Shown: positions 36,447-45,434, numbered from the stretch's first letter. The stretch: DNA of 64,000 nucleotides from Solidesulfovibrio sp. (GCF_038562415.1 NZ_JBCFBA010000001.1:558001-622000); one strand, 5' to 3'. The notes: generated from the sequence alone by a model not told the origin. Program-made: numbers and translations.

Positions 36447-36950
36447 CTACTTGGCGGCGAAGAGTTCCTGCTCGAGCCGTTTAGGCCGGCGGATATTGGT
36501 GAGAACCAGCCGCTGGCTGCTCGAGGCGGTCAGGATGATCTTGCCGTAGCCGAGCAGGCCGCCGAAAAGGCCCGGCTCGCATTTGACGGATTCGATCTTG
36601 CCGATGTCCAGGGAAAAGGTGCCGAACAGGGCGTCGTCGCACAGCAGGCGTTTGTCCGTGACGCCCACGCGCAGGGTGAAAAAGGAAAAAAGCCTGGTCA
36701 AGGCCAACAGCGTCAGGATGATGAAGAAGGTGTAACGAAAAAGCCAGACCGCGGCCGAGATGATTTTGGGCAGGAATTTCTCCAGTTCCTCTGGCACCTT
36801 GAACTGGGCCAAAGCGGTCAGGGCCGGGCCGCTCGACCACACGGCCAGGGCCAGGGCGAAAAGGATCACGGCCTTGGCCAGCACCACCCAATGCTTGCCG
36901 GTCTTGTACCGGATGTCTTCCCCCTCGAAAACGAGGCCATTTAGGCTCAT
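36447..36950 (-). CDS. PH-domain membrane protein (bPH_2-like)
   Basis: 167 residues, start at the ATG at 36950 with GGGGGAG before it. Two hydrophobic helices: about 22-48, and about 70-90 (FFIILTLLALTRLF). A bacterial PH-like beta domain follows with RVGVTDKRLLCDD, LDIGKIESVKCEPGLFGGLLGYGKIIL and a closing helix RPKRLEQELF. The GLLGYGKI element is typical of bPH_2 (YdbT-like) proteins. Function unknown, probably a membrane-associated scaffold. It is 73 bases upstream of the kinase start and may be co-transcribed. Confidence 0.8.
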   Translation of the reverse strand: MSLNGLVFEGEDIRYKTGKHWVVLAKAVILFALALAVWSSGPALTALAQFKVPEELEKFLPKIISAAVWLFRYTFFIILTLLALTRLFSFFTLRVGVTDKRLLCDDALFGTFSLDIGKIESVKCEPGLFGGLLGYGKIILTASSSQRLVLTNIRRPKRLEQELFAAK

Positions 36951-37060
36951 GGCTCCCCCACTGCGGCGCACGGTCGTCTCGGGCCGCCCGGCGCGCGGCG
37001 GCGCGACATGGCGGCAATCGGTGGCCTTACCCCAAAACCGGGCGTTAGGCAAAGGCTTCC

Positions 37061-38080
37061 TCAGCCGCCCGGCCACCACCCGGCCACGGCCAACCCCCAG
37101 GCGGCAAGGGACAGGGCCACGGCCAGGGCGGCAAAGGCGGCCTGGCCCAGGGCGTCCGGTTTTCCGGCCCGGCACAGGCGCCGGCCAACGCCCAGCCCCA
37201 GGGCCGCGCCGCACAGGAAGCCGAAGAAATGCCCGGCCAGGTCCACCAGGCCGGTGTCCTCGGAGCCGGCGCCGAGCATGGCCAGCAGCATGAGCACCGC
37301 CCCGGCGGCCAGGGACCGCCTGGCCGAGGCGGCCGGGTGGAACCCGGACAGGCGCACGCCGCCCAGGGCGCCCAAGGCGCCGAAAACCGCCGTGGACGCG
37401 CCCAGGAAGTGCAGCCCCGGCCCCTGGACGAGGACCTTGGCGACGTTGCCGCCGACACCGGCCGCGACCGCCAGGAAAAAACCCAAGCCAAGGCCGGTTT
37501 CCCGGCACAACAGGCTCAGGAACAGCGCGGCGCAGGCGGCGTTGCCGAACAGGTGGGCCGGGTCGGCGTGGAGCCACAGGGCCGTGGCCGCCCGCCACCA
37601 CTGGCCGGCCAGCATGGCCGCCGAATCCCCGGCGCCGATGGCGCGCCAGGGCACGGCGCGGCCGAAAAGGGGCGCGTTGCCGAGCAGCAAGCCCCACAGG
37701 CCGGCCACGATGCCCATGACCGCCAGCACGGGAAAGGCGACCGAGGGGCGCGTCGGGATGGCCTCGGGGTCGGGCAAGGGGATGTTCGCGCGTTCGTCGG
37801 CGTAGGCGTTAATTTCCTCCAGGGCTTCGGCGGCCCGGCGGTTCGGGACGAAAAGCCGCCAGCCCGGGCCATCGCGGCGCAACGTATGGGGGATGCCCCG
37901 GGCGGAGAGCACGTAGGCCCAATCGCGGGCGCGGATGTCGGTGGCGCTGGCCTGCGCGCCGTCGAGCAGAAGCGGCGTCAGGTCGCGCAGGCCCGGGCGC
38001 GGCCACAGCCGTATCCGACGCGCCGGGGCCTGGCGTTCCCGGGACCTCTCCCCTTTTACGGGAGGAATGACCTCAGGCAT
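37061..38080 (-). CDS. Rhomboid-family intramembrane serine protease
   Basis: 339 residues from the ATG at 38080. The first 110 residues are cytosolic and end in a small alpha/beta element (GWRLFVPNRRAAEALEEI). Six helices follow. Catalytic Ser229 sits in LGASTAVFGALG and catalytic His284 in AGHFFGFLCGAALG, with HADPAHLFGN at 171-180 as the conserved L1/TM2 block. The dyad is complete, so it should cleave membrane proteins within the bilayer. Substrate unknown. No strong ribosome site was found. Confidence 0.88.
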   Translation of the reverse strand: MPEVIPPVKGERSRERQAPARRIRLWPRPGLRDLTPLLLDGAQASATDIRARDWAYVLSARGIPHTLRRDGPGWRLFVPNRRAAEALEEINAYADERANIPLPDPEAIPTRPSVAFPVLAVMGIVAGLWGLLLGNAPLFGRAVPWRAIGAGDSAAMLAGQWWRAATALWLHADPAHLFGNAACAALFLSLLCRETGLGLGFFLAVAAGVGGNVAKVLVQGPGLHFLGASTAVFGALGALGGVRLSGFHPAASARRSLAAGAVLMLLAMLGAGSEDTGLVDLAGHFFGFLCGAALGLGVGRRLCRAGKPDALGQAAFAALAVALSLAAWGLAVAGWWPGG

Positions 38081-38359
38081 CGGCAACAACCGGAAGGCGT
38101 GCAGGTTCGGTAGGACGCGTCGTCATGTCCGCATGATACGATGGAGCGGTAGCGATTAGCAACGGAGCGGCCTTGGGAGAGGGCGGCACTTGCCCGAAAA
38201 GCGTGACGCGATCCACTTCTTCCGCATGGCGCGTAACAATGGGCAGCGGGAATCCATGTTGTCCGGCATCCCAGATCATGTGGTCTGCGGGAGAATCCGC
38301 GAACAGAGTGGGACGAACGGCTTTTTGGAGGGGGAAGCGCCCTCGAAAAAATCCAATGA

Positions 38360-38453
38360 TGGCGGAAGCGTATAGGAGTCGAACCTACCGAACGCCTCGC
38401 GACGTTCCACTGGATTTGAAGTCCAGGCGCCACACCGGTGACGAAACGCTTCC
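38360..38453 (-). tRNA. selC: tRNA-Sec (anticodon TCA)
   Basis: 94 nt on the minus strand including an encoded CCA. The acceptor stem is 8 bp (GGAAGCGT with ACGCTTCC) rather than 7, the anticodon is TCA (genomic 38417-38419) in loop CTTCAAA, the variable arm is very long, and the T-loop is GGTTCGACTCC. Eight-pair acceptor, long variable arm and UGA anticodon together define selenocysteine tRNA, and the whole aligns by eye with E. coli selC. It shows that the organism inserts selenocysteine. selA, selB and selD are not in the window. Confidence 0.96.
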
Positions 38454-38754
38454 GTCGGACGAGCCCTCTTAGATGCTTTTCCGGCCCGGATCAAGCCTTG
38501 GACCGGCCTGGCCAGGGGCCGGGCGAGCCCGTCCGGGGGCGGTCCCCGCGGCGGCAGGCAGCGCCGCCCCCGGACAAGGTACGTTGTCTCCGGGCGTTCC
38601 GTGGCCAGCCCAGCGAACAGGCCCGAAGCTGGGGACGACCAGGATCCGCCCCTCCCCTCCCCCCGGCGTGCCGGGCGACGACGCCCGTCACCAGGACAGG
38701 GGCGACGGACAGACGGGCCAGGGCGGCCGCGTTCGGCCCGGGCCGCGTGGCGCC
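38454..38754. other. 301-base GC-rich gap upstream of selC
   Basis: No gene is supported here. It lies between the end of the hemerythrin gene and the 5' end of selC, so the selC promoter should be in it, but no convincing boxes are visible. It contains one long perfect inverted repeat, listed separately. Confidence 0.5.
38531..38575. repeat. 12-bp inverted repeat upstream of selC
   Basis: GTCCGGGGGCGG (38531-38542) pairs perfectly with CCGCCCCCGGAC (38564-38575) around a 21-base loop. There is no U-tract on either side. It may be the 3' end structure of the hemerythrin mRNA or a regulatory element. Confidence 0.5.
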
Positions 38755-39162
38755 TCAGTGAATACCGCAGTTATTGAGAAACGGACCGTATTTCTTGTCC
38801 GTACCTTTGATGTGGTTGACCAGCCACCGGGAAAGAAAACTTAGGATATCCATAGACATGGCACATTTCCCAGTTTTGCAGTCATTTTCAACGCGGATGA
38901 CTTTGGCAACAAATTCATCATGCTCCATTTTGTGTGCTTGATACTCGGGATAGTTGTTGTTTTTCATGTAGCGTTCCTCGAGTGAAAAATGTGTGGCGGC
39001 GTACTCCTTCATTTCGTTGACGATTCGCATCAAGACAGTGTCTGTTTTACCTGTCTTCATGGCATCGTGCAGTTCGTTGACCATGTCGACGAGTTTGCGG
39101 TGCTGCTTGTCAATTGCAGCGATATTCACCGAAAGGCGGTCATTCCATGCGAGCATCGTCAT
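38755..39162 (-). CDS. Bacteriohemerythrin
   Basis: 135 residues from the ATG at 39162 with AGGAGG upstream. All diiron ligands are in place: His21 (KQHRKL), His58 and Glu62 (HFSLEE), His77 and His81 (HKMEHDEF), His117 and Asp122 (HIKGTDKKY). It binds O2 reversibly and in anaerobes is thought to store, deliver or sense oxygen. As a single-domain cytoplasmic form it fits an oxygen-defence role in a sulfate reducer. It is monocistronic, divergent from a hybrid kinase, with a large palindrome in front. Confidence 0.93.
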   Translation of the reverse strand: MTMLAWNDRLSVNIAAIDKQHRKLVDMVNELHDAMKTGKTDTVLMRIVNEMKEYAATHFSLEERYMKNNNYPEYQAHKMEHDEFVAKVIRVENDCKTGKCAMSMDILSFLSRWLVNHIKGTDKKYGPFLNNCGIH

Positions 39163-39466
39163 GACATACCTCCTGGGGTTCCGGCTCGGGGGAAATCCGG
39201 CGGGCGCGGCATATGGGATAAATTGAATTAATTTTATCCTATATGTGACAACCTGACAAGGGGCGATTCCGGGAGTATTGGTCAATCGGCTAAAAAAATG
39301 ACACATATTCGTTTTGGAAACAGCAGGGGCGATCGCTTCGGCCCGTTCCTCCGGGCCCAGGCTCGACGCGTCCGGGCCGGTCCCTTGACTTCCCCGCCGC
39401 CCGTGACAACATTGCCCGAAAGCTTGGCGCATCCTGCGCCCGCGCCATCCCTTGCCGCGAGCAGCC
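39163..39466. other. Divergent intergenic region, hemerythrin / hybrid kinase
   Basis: About 304 bases with a locally AT-rich centre (39210-39300) that contrasts with the surroundings. It should contain both promoters. The only clear element is the palindrome at 39210-39245. No small gene is supported. Confidence 0.5.
39210..39245. promoter_or_regulatory. Large near-perfect palindrome, candidate operator
   Basis: CATATGGGATAAA (39210-39222) and TTTATCCTATATG (39233-39245) are inverted copies with one mismatch around a 10-base AT spacer. It lies 48 bases before the hemerythrin start, where an operator or promoter would be expected. It does not match an FNR/HcpR-type TTGTGA site. Confidence 0.55.
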
Positions 39467-42400
39467 ATGGCCCCACGAATCCTCTCCCTTGTCCTCCTGC
39501 TGGCCTGTCTGTGGCCGGGGATGGCCATGGCGGAAAAAATCCGCAAAAACGTCCTGTATTTCAACTCCTACCAGAACGGCTACCAATGGTCGGACGAGAT
39601 CCTGGCCGGCATCCGCGAAGCCTTTTCCCATTCCGATTTCAACGTGGACCTGCAAATCGAGTACATGGACTCGAAAAAGTTCACCGACCCGGTGCTGCGC
39701 AGCATGCTCCACGATTTCTACACGCTCAAATACCGCAACACCCGCTTCGACGCCCTGCTCGCCTCGGACAATTTCGCCTTCGATTTCCTGCGGGAATACA
39801 AGGAGGAACTCTTTCCCGGCGTGCCCCTGGTCTTTTGCGGCGTCAACGACTTCCGCCCCGACTGGCTCGACGGCCATCCCGACTTCACCGGCGTGCTCGA
39901 GGAACCCGACATCCGCGAAACCCTCGAACTGGCCCTGCGCTTCCACCCCGACCGCCACCGCCTGCTCATCTTCGGCGACACCTCCCTCACGGGCGTGGCC
40001 ATCGGCAACCAACTGCGCGCCGTGGAACCGGCCTTCGCCGGCCGCCTCGAATTCGAATACCAGGACAACCTGACCCTGCCGCAAATCCTCGACGCCGTGG
40101 TCGACCTGCCCGACGACGCCATGATCTTTCTCATCCCGTTTTACAAGGACACCAAAAACGACGTCTATTCGGTCAACGAGGTGCTGGCGGCCATCCGGGC
40201 CAAGTCCGACGTGCCCATCTACAGCGGCTGGCGTTTCATGCTCGGCCACGGCATCCTCGGCGGCAAGCTGCACAGCGGTTTCGAGGAAGGGCGCCTGGCC
40301 GCCGAAATGGCCGACAAGCTTCTCGGCGGCGTGCCCCTGTCCCAGTTGCCCGTGGTCACGAAGACCGAAGACGCCTATGTTTTCGATTACAAGGAAATGC
40401 TGCGCCTGGGCATCACCACGGACAAGCTGCCATCCAATTTTACGCTCATAAACGAGCCCTACCCCTTCTACCACATCAACATCGCCGTCTTCTGGACGGT
40501 CATCATCAGCGTCATCGTCCTGTGCTACGTCATGGTCCTGCTGGTGACCAACATCCTGCGCCGCCGCCGCGTGGAAGAGACCATCAAGGACCAGCTGTCG
40601 TTTATGGAAACGCTCGTCAACACCATCCCCATTCCCCTGTATTTCAAGGATGGCACCGGGACCTACAAGGGCTGCAACCCGGCCTTTCGCGCCTGGTGCG
40701 GGCTTACCCCAGACGCCGCCACCACCGAGGCCTGCTCCGGCGTGACCCAATCCCCGCTCTCGGCCTTTCTGGACGAGGGGGACGAGCAGTTGTTGCGGGA
40801 ACCGGGCGTGCGCGTGGGCGAGGCCGAGATCCTGGCCGCCGAGGACGACGCGCCGCGCTCGGTCATCCTGCACCGGGCGGTGTACGAGACGGCCAAGGGC
40901 GGCATCGCCGGCCTTGTCGGCGTGCTTTACGACGTGTCCCAGCTCAAGCGGGCCTCGGAACGGCTGCGCCAGGCCGAGGAAAAGTACCGGGGCATCTTCG
41001 AGAACTCGGCCCTCGGCATCTTTCGCATGACCCCGGACGGCCAGGCCGTGGACGTCAACCCGGCCTTGCTGGCCATGCTCGGCGTGCGCGACCTCAAGGA
41101 ACTGGCCAAGCGCCGGGGCGACCTGGTGGAAGTGCTCTTCTCCGGCGGCGAGCGCTTCGAGGCGCTCATCGGCTCGGTGGACGACGCCGAAGGCACGGTC
41201 AAGGTGGAGACCCGCTTCGTGCGCCCCGACGCCAGGATCATCACCGTCAACATCAACATGCGCCTGGTGGCCGATCCCGGCGGGTATCTCACCTACGTCG
41301 AGGGCGTGGTCGAGGACGTGACCATGCGCCACGAGGCCGAACGGGCCCTGCGCGAATCCCAGGAGATGCTGCGCCTGGTCCTCGACAACATCCCCCAGCT
41401 CGTCTCCTGGAAGGACAAGGCCTTGCGCTACATCGGCGCCAACCGGGCCTTCATCGAGTTTTTCGGCTTCGCCGACCTGGCCGACCTCATGGGCCGCGAC
41501 GACTACGCCTTGCCGCTGCGCCGCGAGGACATGGACGCCGTGCGGGCCACCGACGTCGACGTCATGCGCAATAACCGGGCCGTGTCCGGCGAACTGGCCG
41601 CCCGCAACGTCCGCGGCTGCGACGTGCTGCTGGAGATCAAGAAGGTGCCGCTCCATGATGACAAGGGCGCCGTGGTGGGCGTGCTGTCCACGGCCGAGGA
41701 CGTGACCCAGAAGGTGAGCCTGGAGCGCCAGCTGCTGCAATCCCAGAAGATGGAGGCCATCGGCACCCTGGCCGGCGGCATCGCCCACGACTTCAACAAC
41801 ATCCTCACCTCCATCATCAATTCCACCGAACTGGCGCTGATGGACCTGCCCGAGGGCGAGCCCATCGCCGACGACATGCGCCGGGTGCTCAAGGCCGGCC
41901 AGCGCGGCAGCCGGCTGGTCAAGCAGATTCTCTCCTTCACCCGGCCCTCCCAGGCCGGGTTTGCGCCCATCAACATCGTGGACGTCATCGGCGAGGCGGC
42001 CGGCCTGCTCAAGGCCTCCATGCCGCGCAACATCAAGATCGTGCTGGACATCCCGGGACATCCCGTCACCTGCCGGGCCGACCCCACCCAGCTCCACCAG
42101 ATCGTCATGAACCTGTGCACCAACGCCTTCCAGGCCATGCGCTCCTCCGGCGGCCTGCTCACCCTGATCCTGGCCGAGGACGACCTCAACGAGACCCTGG
42201 CCGGCCAGGTGGGGGTGCGGGCCGGGCGCTATGCCCGCATCTCCATCGTCGACACCGGCCCCGGCATCCCGGCCGACATCCTGGACAAGATCTTCGACCC
42301 CTTTTTCACCACCAAGCAGAAGGGCGAGGGCACGGGGCTGGGGCTGGCCGTGGTGCGCGGCATCGTCAAGAGCCATCGCGGCGCGGTGCGGGTGACGAGC

Positions 42401-42880
42401 CTTCCCGGGGCGTCCACGGACTTCGACGTCTTCCTGCCCCTGCTCGGCCAGGCCGAGGCGCCGCCGTCGTTGCCGGACGCCGCCGCCAACCGCGGCCGCG
42501 ACCGCATCCTGTTCGTCGAGGACGACGAGGACCAGCTGCTGACCATTCCCCGCGTCCTGGCCCAGCTCGGCCACGAGGTCACGGCCTTCGGCGGCGCCGC
42601 CCCGGCCCTGGCAAGGCTGGCCGTGGACACCGACGCCTTCGACGTGTGCATCACCGACTACGACATGCCCGACGTCAACGGCCTGGAACTGGCCCGCCGC
42701 ATCGCCGCCATGGCCCCGAAGCTCCCCGTCATCCTCGTCTCCGGACGCCTGGGCGACATCGAGGACCGGGAACTGGCCGGCAACATCAAGAAGATCGTGC
42801 TCAAGCCCTACAACCAGGCGATCATCTCCGCGGCCATCCGCGAGGTGCTCGACGCCAAGCCCCAAACCAAGGCCGCATGA
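39467..42880 (+). CDS. Hybrid sensor kinase with ABC substrate-binding-type sensor domain
   Basis: 1137 residues from the ATG at 39467; an in-frame TTG at 39452 is less likely. Signal sequence 1-22. Periplasmic residues 23-335 look like the ABC_sub_bind fold (VLYFNSYQNGYQWSDEILAGI, LLASDNFAFDFL, PLVFCGVND). A helix near 345-367 crosses the membrane. Three PAS regions follow. HisKA box GGIAHDFNNIL with His774, ATPase with DTGPGIP and GEGTGLGLAVV. A C-terminal receiver has Asp1064 in ITDYDMPD. It overlaps the regulator gene by ATGA. The sensor fold suggests direct binding of a small ligand, plausibly an organic acid given the operon downstream; that is inference. Confidence 0.88.
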   Translation: MAPRILSLVLLLACLWPGMAMAEKIRKNVLYFNSYQNGYQWSDEILAGIREAFSHSDFNVDLQIEYMDSKKFTDPVLRSMLHDFYTLKYRNTRFDALLASDNFAFDFLREYKEELFPGVPLVFCGVNDFRPDWLDGHPDFTGVLEEPDIRETLELALRFHPDRHRLLIFGDTSLTGVAIGNQLRAVEPAFAGRLEFEYQDNLTLPQILDAVVDLPDDAMIFLIPFYKDTKNDVYSVNEVLAAIRAKSDVPIYSGWRFMLGHGILGGKLHSGFEEGRLAAEMADKLLGGVPLSQLPVVTKTEDAYVFDYKEMLRLGITTDKLPSNFTLINEPYPFYHINIAVFWTVIISVIVLCYVMVLLVTNILRRRRVEETIKDQLSFMETLVNTIPIPLYFKDGTGTYKGCNPAFRAWCGLTPDAATTEACSGVTQSPLSAFLDEGDEQLLREPGVRVGEAEILAAEDDAPRSVILHRAVYETAKGGIAGLVGVLYDVSQLKRASERLRQAEEKYRGIFENSALGIFRMTPDGQAVDVNPALLAMLGVRDLKELAKRRGDLVEVLFSGGERFEALIGSVDDAEGTVKVETRFVRPDARIITVNINMRLVADPGGYLTYVEGVVEDVTMRHEAERALRESQEMLRLVLDNIPQLVSWKDKALRYIGANRAFIEFFGFADLADLMGRDDYALPLRREDMDAVRATDVDVMRNNRAVSGELAARNVRGCDVLLEIKKVPLHDDKGAVVGVLSTAEDVTQKVSLERQLLQSQKMEAIGTLAGGIAHDFNNILTSIINSTELALMDLPEGEPIADDMRRVLKAGQRGSRLVKQILSFTRPSQAGFAPINIVDVIGEAAGLLKASMPRNIKIVLDIPGHPVTCRADPTQLHQIVMNLCTNAFQAMRSSGGLLTLILAEDDLNETLAGQVGVRAGRYARISIVDTGPGIPADILDKIFDPFFTTKQKGEGTGLGLAVVRGIVKSHRGAVRVTSLPGASTDFDVFLPLLGQAEAPPSLPDAAANRGRDRILFVEDDEDQLLTIPRVLAQLGHEVTAFGGAAPALARLAVDTDAFDVCITDYDMPDVNGLELARRIAAMAPKLPVILVSGRLGDIEDRELAGNIKKIVLKPYNQAIISAAIREVLDAKPQTKAA

Positions 42881-44298
42881 AATCCGTCTGCATCATCGAC
42901 GACGACCCCGAGGTTCGCGACACCATCGGCAGCTTGGCCCGCCGCATGCGCCTGACCAGCGACGCCGCCGGCACCCTGACCGCCGGCCTGGAGCTGCTTT
43001 CGCGCGAAAGCTTCGACGTGGTGTTTCTGGACGTCCGCCTGCCCGACGGCAACGGCCTGGCCGCCCTGCCCGAGATCAAGCGCCTGCCCGACGCGCCGGA
43101 GGTCATCATCCTGACCGGCATGGGCGACCCGGACGGCGCGGAGCTGGCCATCCAGGAGGGCGTGTGGGACTACCTGGTCAAGCCCTCGCCCATCAAGCAG
43201 ATGATGCTGACCCTCCAGCGGGCCCTGCGCTACCGCGAGGAGCGGCGCTGCGACAAGGCGCCGGTGTCGCTGTCGCTGGCCGGCTGCGTGACGGCCAGCC
43301 CCCGCATGCAGCCCTGCCTGGACCAGGTGGCCCATGCCGCCTGGTCCAGCGCCGCCGTGCTGGTCACGGGCGAGACCGGCACGGGCAAGGAGCTTTTTTC
43401 CCGGCTCATCCACGCCAACAGCTCCCGGGCCAAGGCGCCGTTTATCACCGTGGACTGCGCCTCCCTGACCGAGACCCTCGTCGAGAGCACGCTTTTCGGC
43501 CATAAAAAAGGCGCCTTCACCGGGGCCGAGGCCGATCGGGTGGGGCTCGTGCAAATGGCCGACGGCGGCACGCTGTTCCTCGACGAGGTGGGCGAGATGC
43601 CCATGTCGTTGCAAAAGACGTTCTTGCGGGTGCTCCACGAAAAGACCTTCCGCCCGGTGGGGGCGGTCGCGGAGGCGAAAAGCGATTTCCGCCTCATCGC
43701 CGCCACCAACCGCGACCTGGAGGCCCAGGTGGAAGCCGGCCAGTTCCGGCGCGACCTCTATTTTCGCCTGAAAACCATCGAGTTGCGCCTGCCGCCCCTG
43801 CGCGACCGGCCCGAGGACGTGAAGCCCCTGACGTTGTCGGTGGTCGACGCCCTGTGTTCGCAGTACGCCCTGCCGCCCAAGGGCTTCGACGCGGAATTTT
43901 TAAGCGTGCTCGAGGCCTACGACTGGCCGGGCAACGTGCGGGAGTTGCGCAACGTCCTGGAGCGGGCCTTTCTGGCCGCCGGCCGGGAAAAGACGCTCTA
44001 CAGCATGCACCTGCCCCGGGATCTGCGCATCAAGGTGGCCAAGTCCAGCCTGGAGCGCGGCCAGCAACTGGCGGATCGGGTCGGCCCCGCCGCGCCGCAG
44101 TGGCACGAGTTCGCCGCCCCGCCGCCCATCGGCCGGCGCACGCTGAAAGACTACAAGGAAACCATGGAGCGCCGCTACCTGGAGGAGCTTCTCGCCGAGC
44201 ACGGCCGCGACGTGGCGGCCATGGTCGATGTTTCGGGGTTGTCGCGCTCGCATTTCTATGCCTTGCTCAAGAAGAATAATTTGGCGATTCCGGATTGA
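42877..44298 (+). CDS. NtrC-family sigma-54 response regulator
   Basis: 473 residues. Receiver with Asp52 in FLDVRLPDG. Walker A GETGTGKE near 165-172, intact sigma-54 loop GAFTGA at 212-217, Walker B TLFLDE, sensor region RLIAATNRDL, and a Fis-type helix-turn-helix ending MVDVSGLSRSHFYALLKKNN. All features for sigma-54 activation are canonical, unlike the other NtrC-type protein in the window. It is coupled to the hybrid kinase by an ATGA overlap. The only strong sigma-54 promoter seen is 1.5 kb downstream, before the PFOR gene, so it is the likely activator of that operon. Confidence 0.93.
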   Translation: MKSVCIIDDDPEVRDTIGSLARRMRLTSDAAGTLTAGLELLSRESFDVVFLDVRLPDGNGLAALPEIKRLPDAPEVIILTGMGDPDGAELAIQEGVWDYLVKPSPIKQMMLTLQRALRYREERRCDKAPVSLSLAGCVTASPRMQPCLDQVAHAAWSSAAVLVTGETGTGKELFSRLIHANSSRAKAPFITVDCASLTETLVESTLFGHKKGAFTGAEADRVGLVQMADGGTLFLDEVGEMPMSLQKTFLRVLHEKTFRPVGAVAEAKSDFRLIAATNRDLEAQVEAGQFRRDLYFRLKTIELRLPPLRDRPEDVKPLTLSVVDALCSQYALPPKGFDAEFLSVLEAYDWPGNVRELRNVLERAFLAAGREKTLYSMHLPRDLRIKVAKSSLERGQQLADRVGPAAPQWHEFAAPPPIGRRTLKDYKETMERRYLEELLAEHGRDVAAMVDVSGLSRSHFYALLKKNNLAIPD

Positions 44299-44363
44299 AT
44301 CGCAGGCTGGATCCCGCTGGGGGATGCGCATGGGCACGCAAATAATGACAAGGAGTTCCTGTA

Positions 44364-45293
44364 ATGCAAGAGAATGCTTCTTTTCTGCCGATTCCCTTGA
44401 ATCAGGCTTGGCACGGTCGGCGGGAAACCATGCAGATGCTCATGAAATATGCGTTCAAGCACCCCATCAACGCCCTTGAAATAGGTGTTTGGTTCGGGCT
44501 CGGCTCAACGCAAATTTGGCTTGACAATTTAAAGCCCCAATCCAATCTGTTGCTATTGGATTCATGGCGGCCATACGCCAGCCAAAGCGACTTGAGCAAT
44601 ATGCAATGGGATTACAAAAGTTCAGACAACATGAGTACCGATGCTTTTTTGAGCACGTTTTTAAATGTAAAAAAGTTCGAAAATGAGTACAGGGATCGAC
44701 AAATATCCATCCAGATGACGAGGGGGCGCTCGAAAGATTTTTTACCGTTCTTGCGAGATGATTCTTTCGATTTTATTTACATTGATGGCGACCATCGATA
44801 TGCCGACTCCAAATTCGATATCATTCAGGCGAAACGCTTGATAAAAAAAGACTTCGGTATAATCTGCGGAGATGATCTTGAGCTTCTTCCAACAAATGCG
44901 CTAATAGAGATAGCAAAAAACAATACTGACACAGATTTTGTCAAGGAGCCGCAAGCCTTTCATCCCGGCGTTCTTCTTGCGGTGTCGGAGGAGTTTGACC
45001 ATGTCAATATGGTCAATGGGTTTTGGTGGGTAATTTGCAAGAATGGAGAATTCAATACCTGTAGCATAGAATTTGAAATGCAATTCATGGACAATCCAAT
45101 GGCCGATGTTCGCCTGCTCGAGCAGGACGTAAACGGCTACAACATAGTTATGCTCGATACTATTTTTCTCGGCGTTCCGATTTCTCTTGGCGAGTTGAAC
45201 TTGCGCAAAAAAGAGGACCTTGCAAGGCCCGGCATCATCGTCAAATTGTCATTGCAAGAATTGAAAACAGAAATTGCCAGGATAACAGCTTAG
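44364..45293 (+). CDS. Class I SAM-dependent methyltransferase, AT-rich islet
   Basis: 309 residues with a strong AAGGAG site. Motif I is LEIGVWFGLGST near 36-47, and the FDFIYIDGDHRYADSKFDI block near 130-148 is typical of the Methyltransf_24 family often found with glycan or O-antigen clusters. The C-terminal 100 residues are unfamiliar. Codon use and base composition are far more AT-rich than any neighbour (many AAA, TTT, ATA codons), pointing to recent horizontal acquisition. It sits alone between the NtrC regulator and the PFOR operon, with its own terminator. Substrate unknown. Confidence 0.75.
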   Translation: MQENASFLPIPLNQAWHGRRETMQMLMKYAFKHPINALEIGVWFGLGSTQIWLDNLKPQSNLLLLDSWRPYASQSDLSNMQWDYKSSDNMSTDAFLSTFLNVKKFENEYRDRQISIQMTRGRSKDFLPFLRDDSFDFIYIDGDHRYADSKFDIIQAKRLIKKDFGIICGDDLELLPTNALIEIAKNNTDTDFVKEPQAFHPGVLLAVSEEFDHVNMVNGFWWVICKNGEFNTCSIEFEMQFMDNPMADVRLLEQDVNGYNIVMLDTIFLGVPISLGELNLRKKEDLARPGIIVKLSLQELKTEIARITA

Positions 45294-45401
45294 ATCAATT
45301 GTTTTTTCGCAACCAAGCGAAGAAATGGTATAAAATGTCGTCATCCGGCGAAAGTGGCCCCCTGCTGCCGCCACTGCGCGACATCCATGCGAATTTCCCT
45401 C

Positions 45402-45434
45402 AAGCCCGGTTCACCTGCGACCGGGCTTTTTTTT
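45402..45434 (+). terminator. Intrinsic terminator after the methyltransferase gene
   Basis: AAGCCCGGT (45402-45410) pairs with ACCGGGCTT (45420-45428) around a 9-base loop and runs into eight T residues. It separates the islet gene from the PFOR operon. Confidence 0.9.

Noticed and set aside
38322-38350. Hairpin TTTTTGGAGGG / CCCTCGAAAAA downstream of selC
   Set aside because: The T and A runs pair with each other, so there is no free U-tract in either direction. Not called as a terminator, although the T-run just after selC may help termination.
39421-39440. Possible sigma-54 promoter TTGGCGCATCCTGCGCC before the hybrid kinase
   Set aside because: The GG and GC elements are 8 instead of 10 bases apart, so it fails the spacing rule.
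39290-42865. Long minus-strand open frame opposite the hybrid kinase
   Set aside because: The plus strand encodes unmistakable kinase motifs. The minus reading is repetitive His/Gly/Val sequence.
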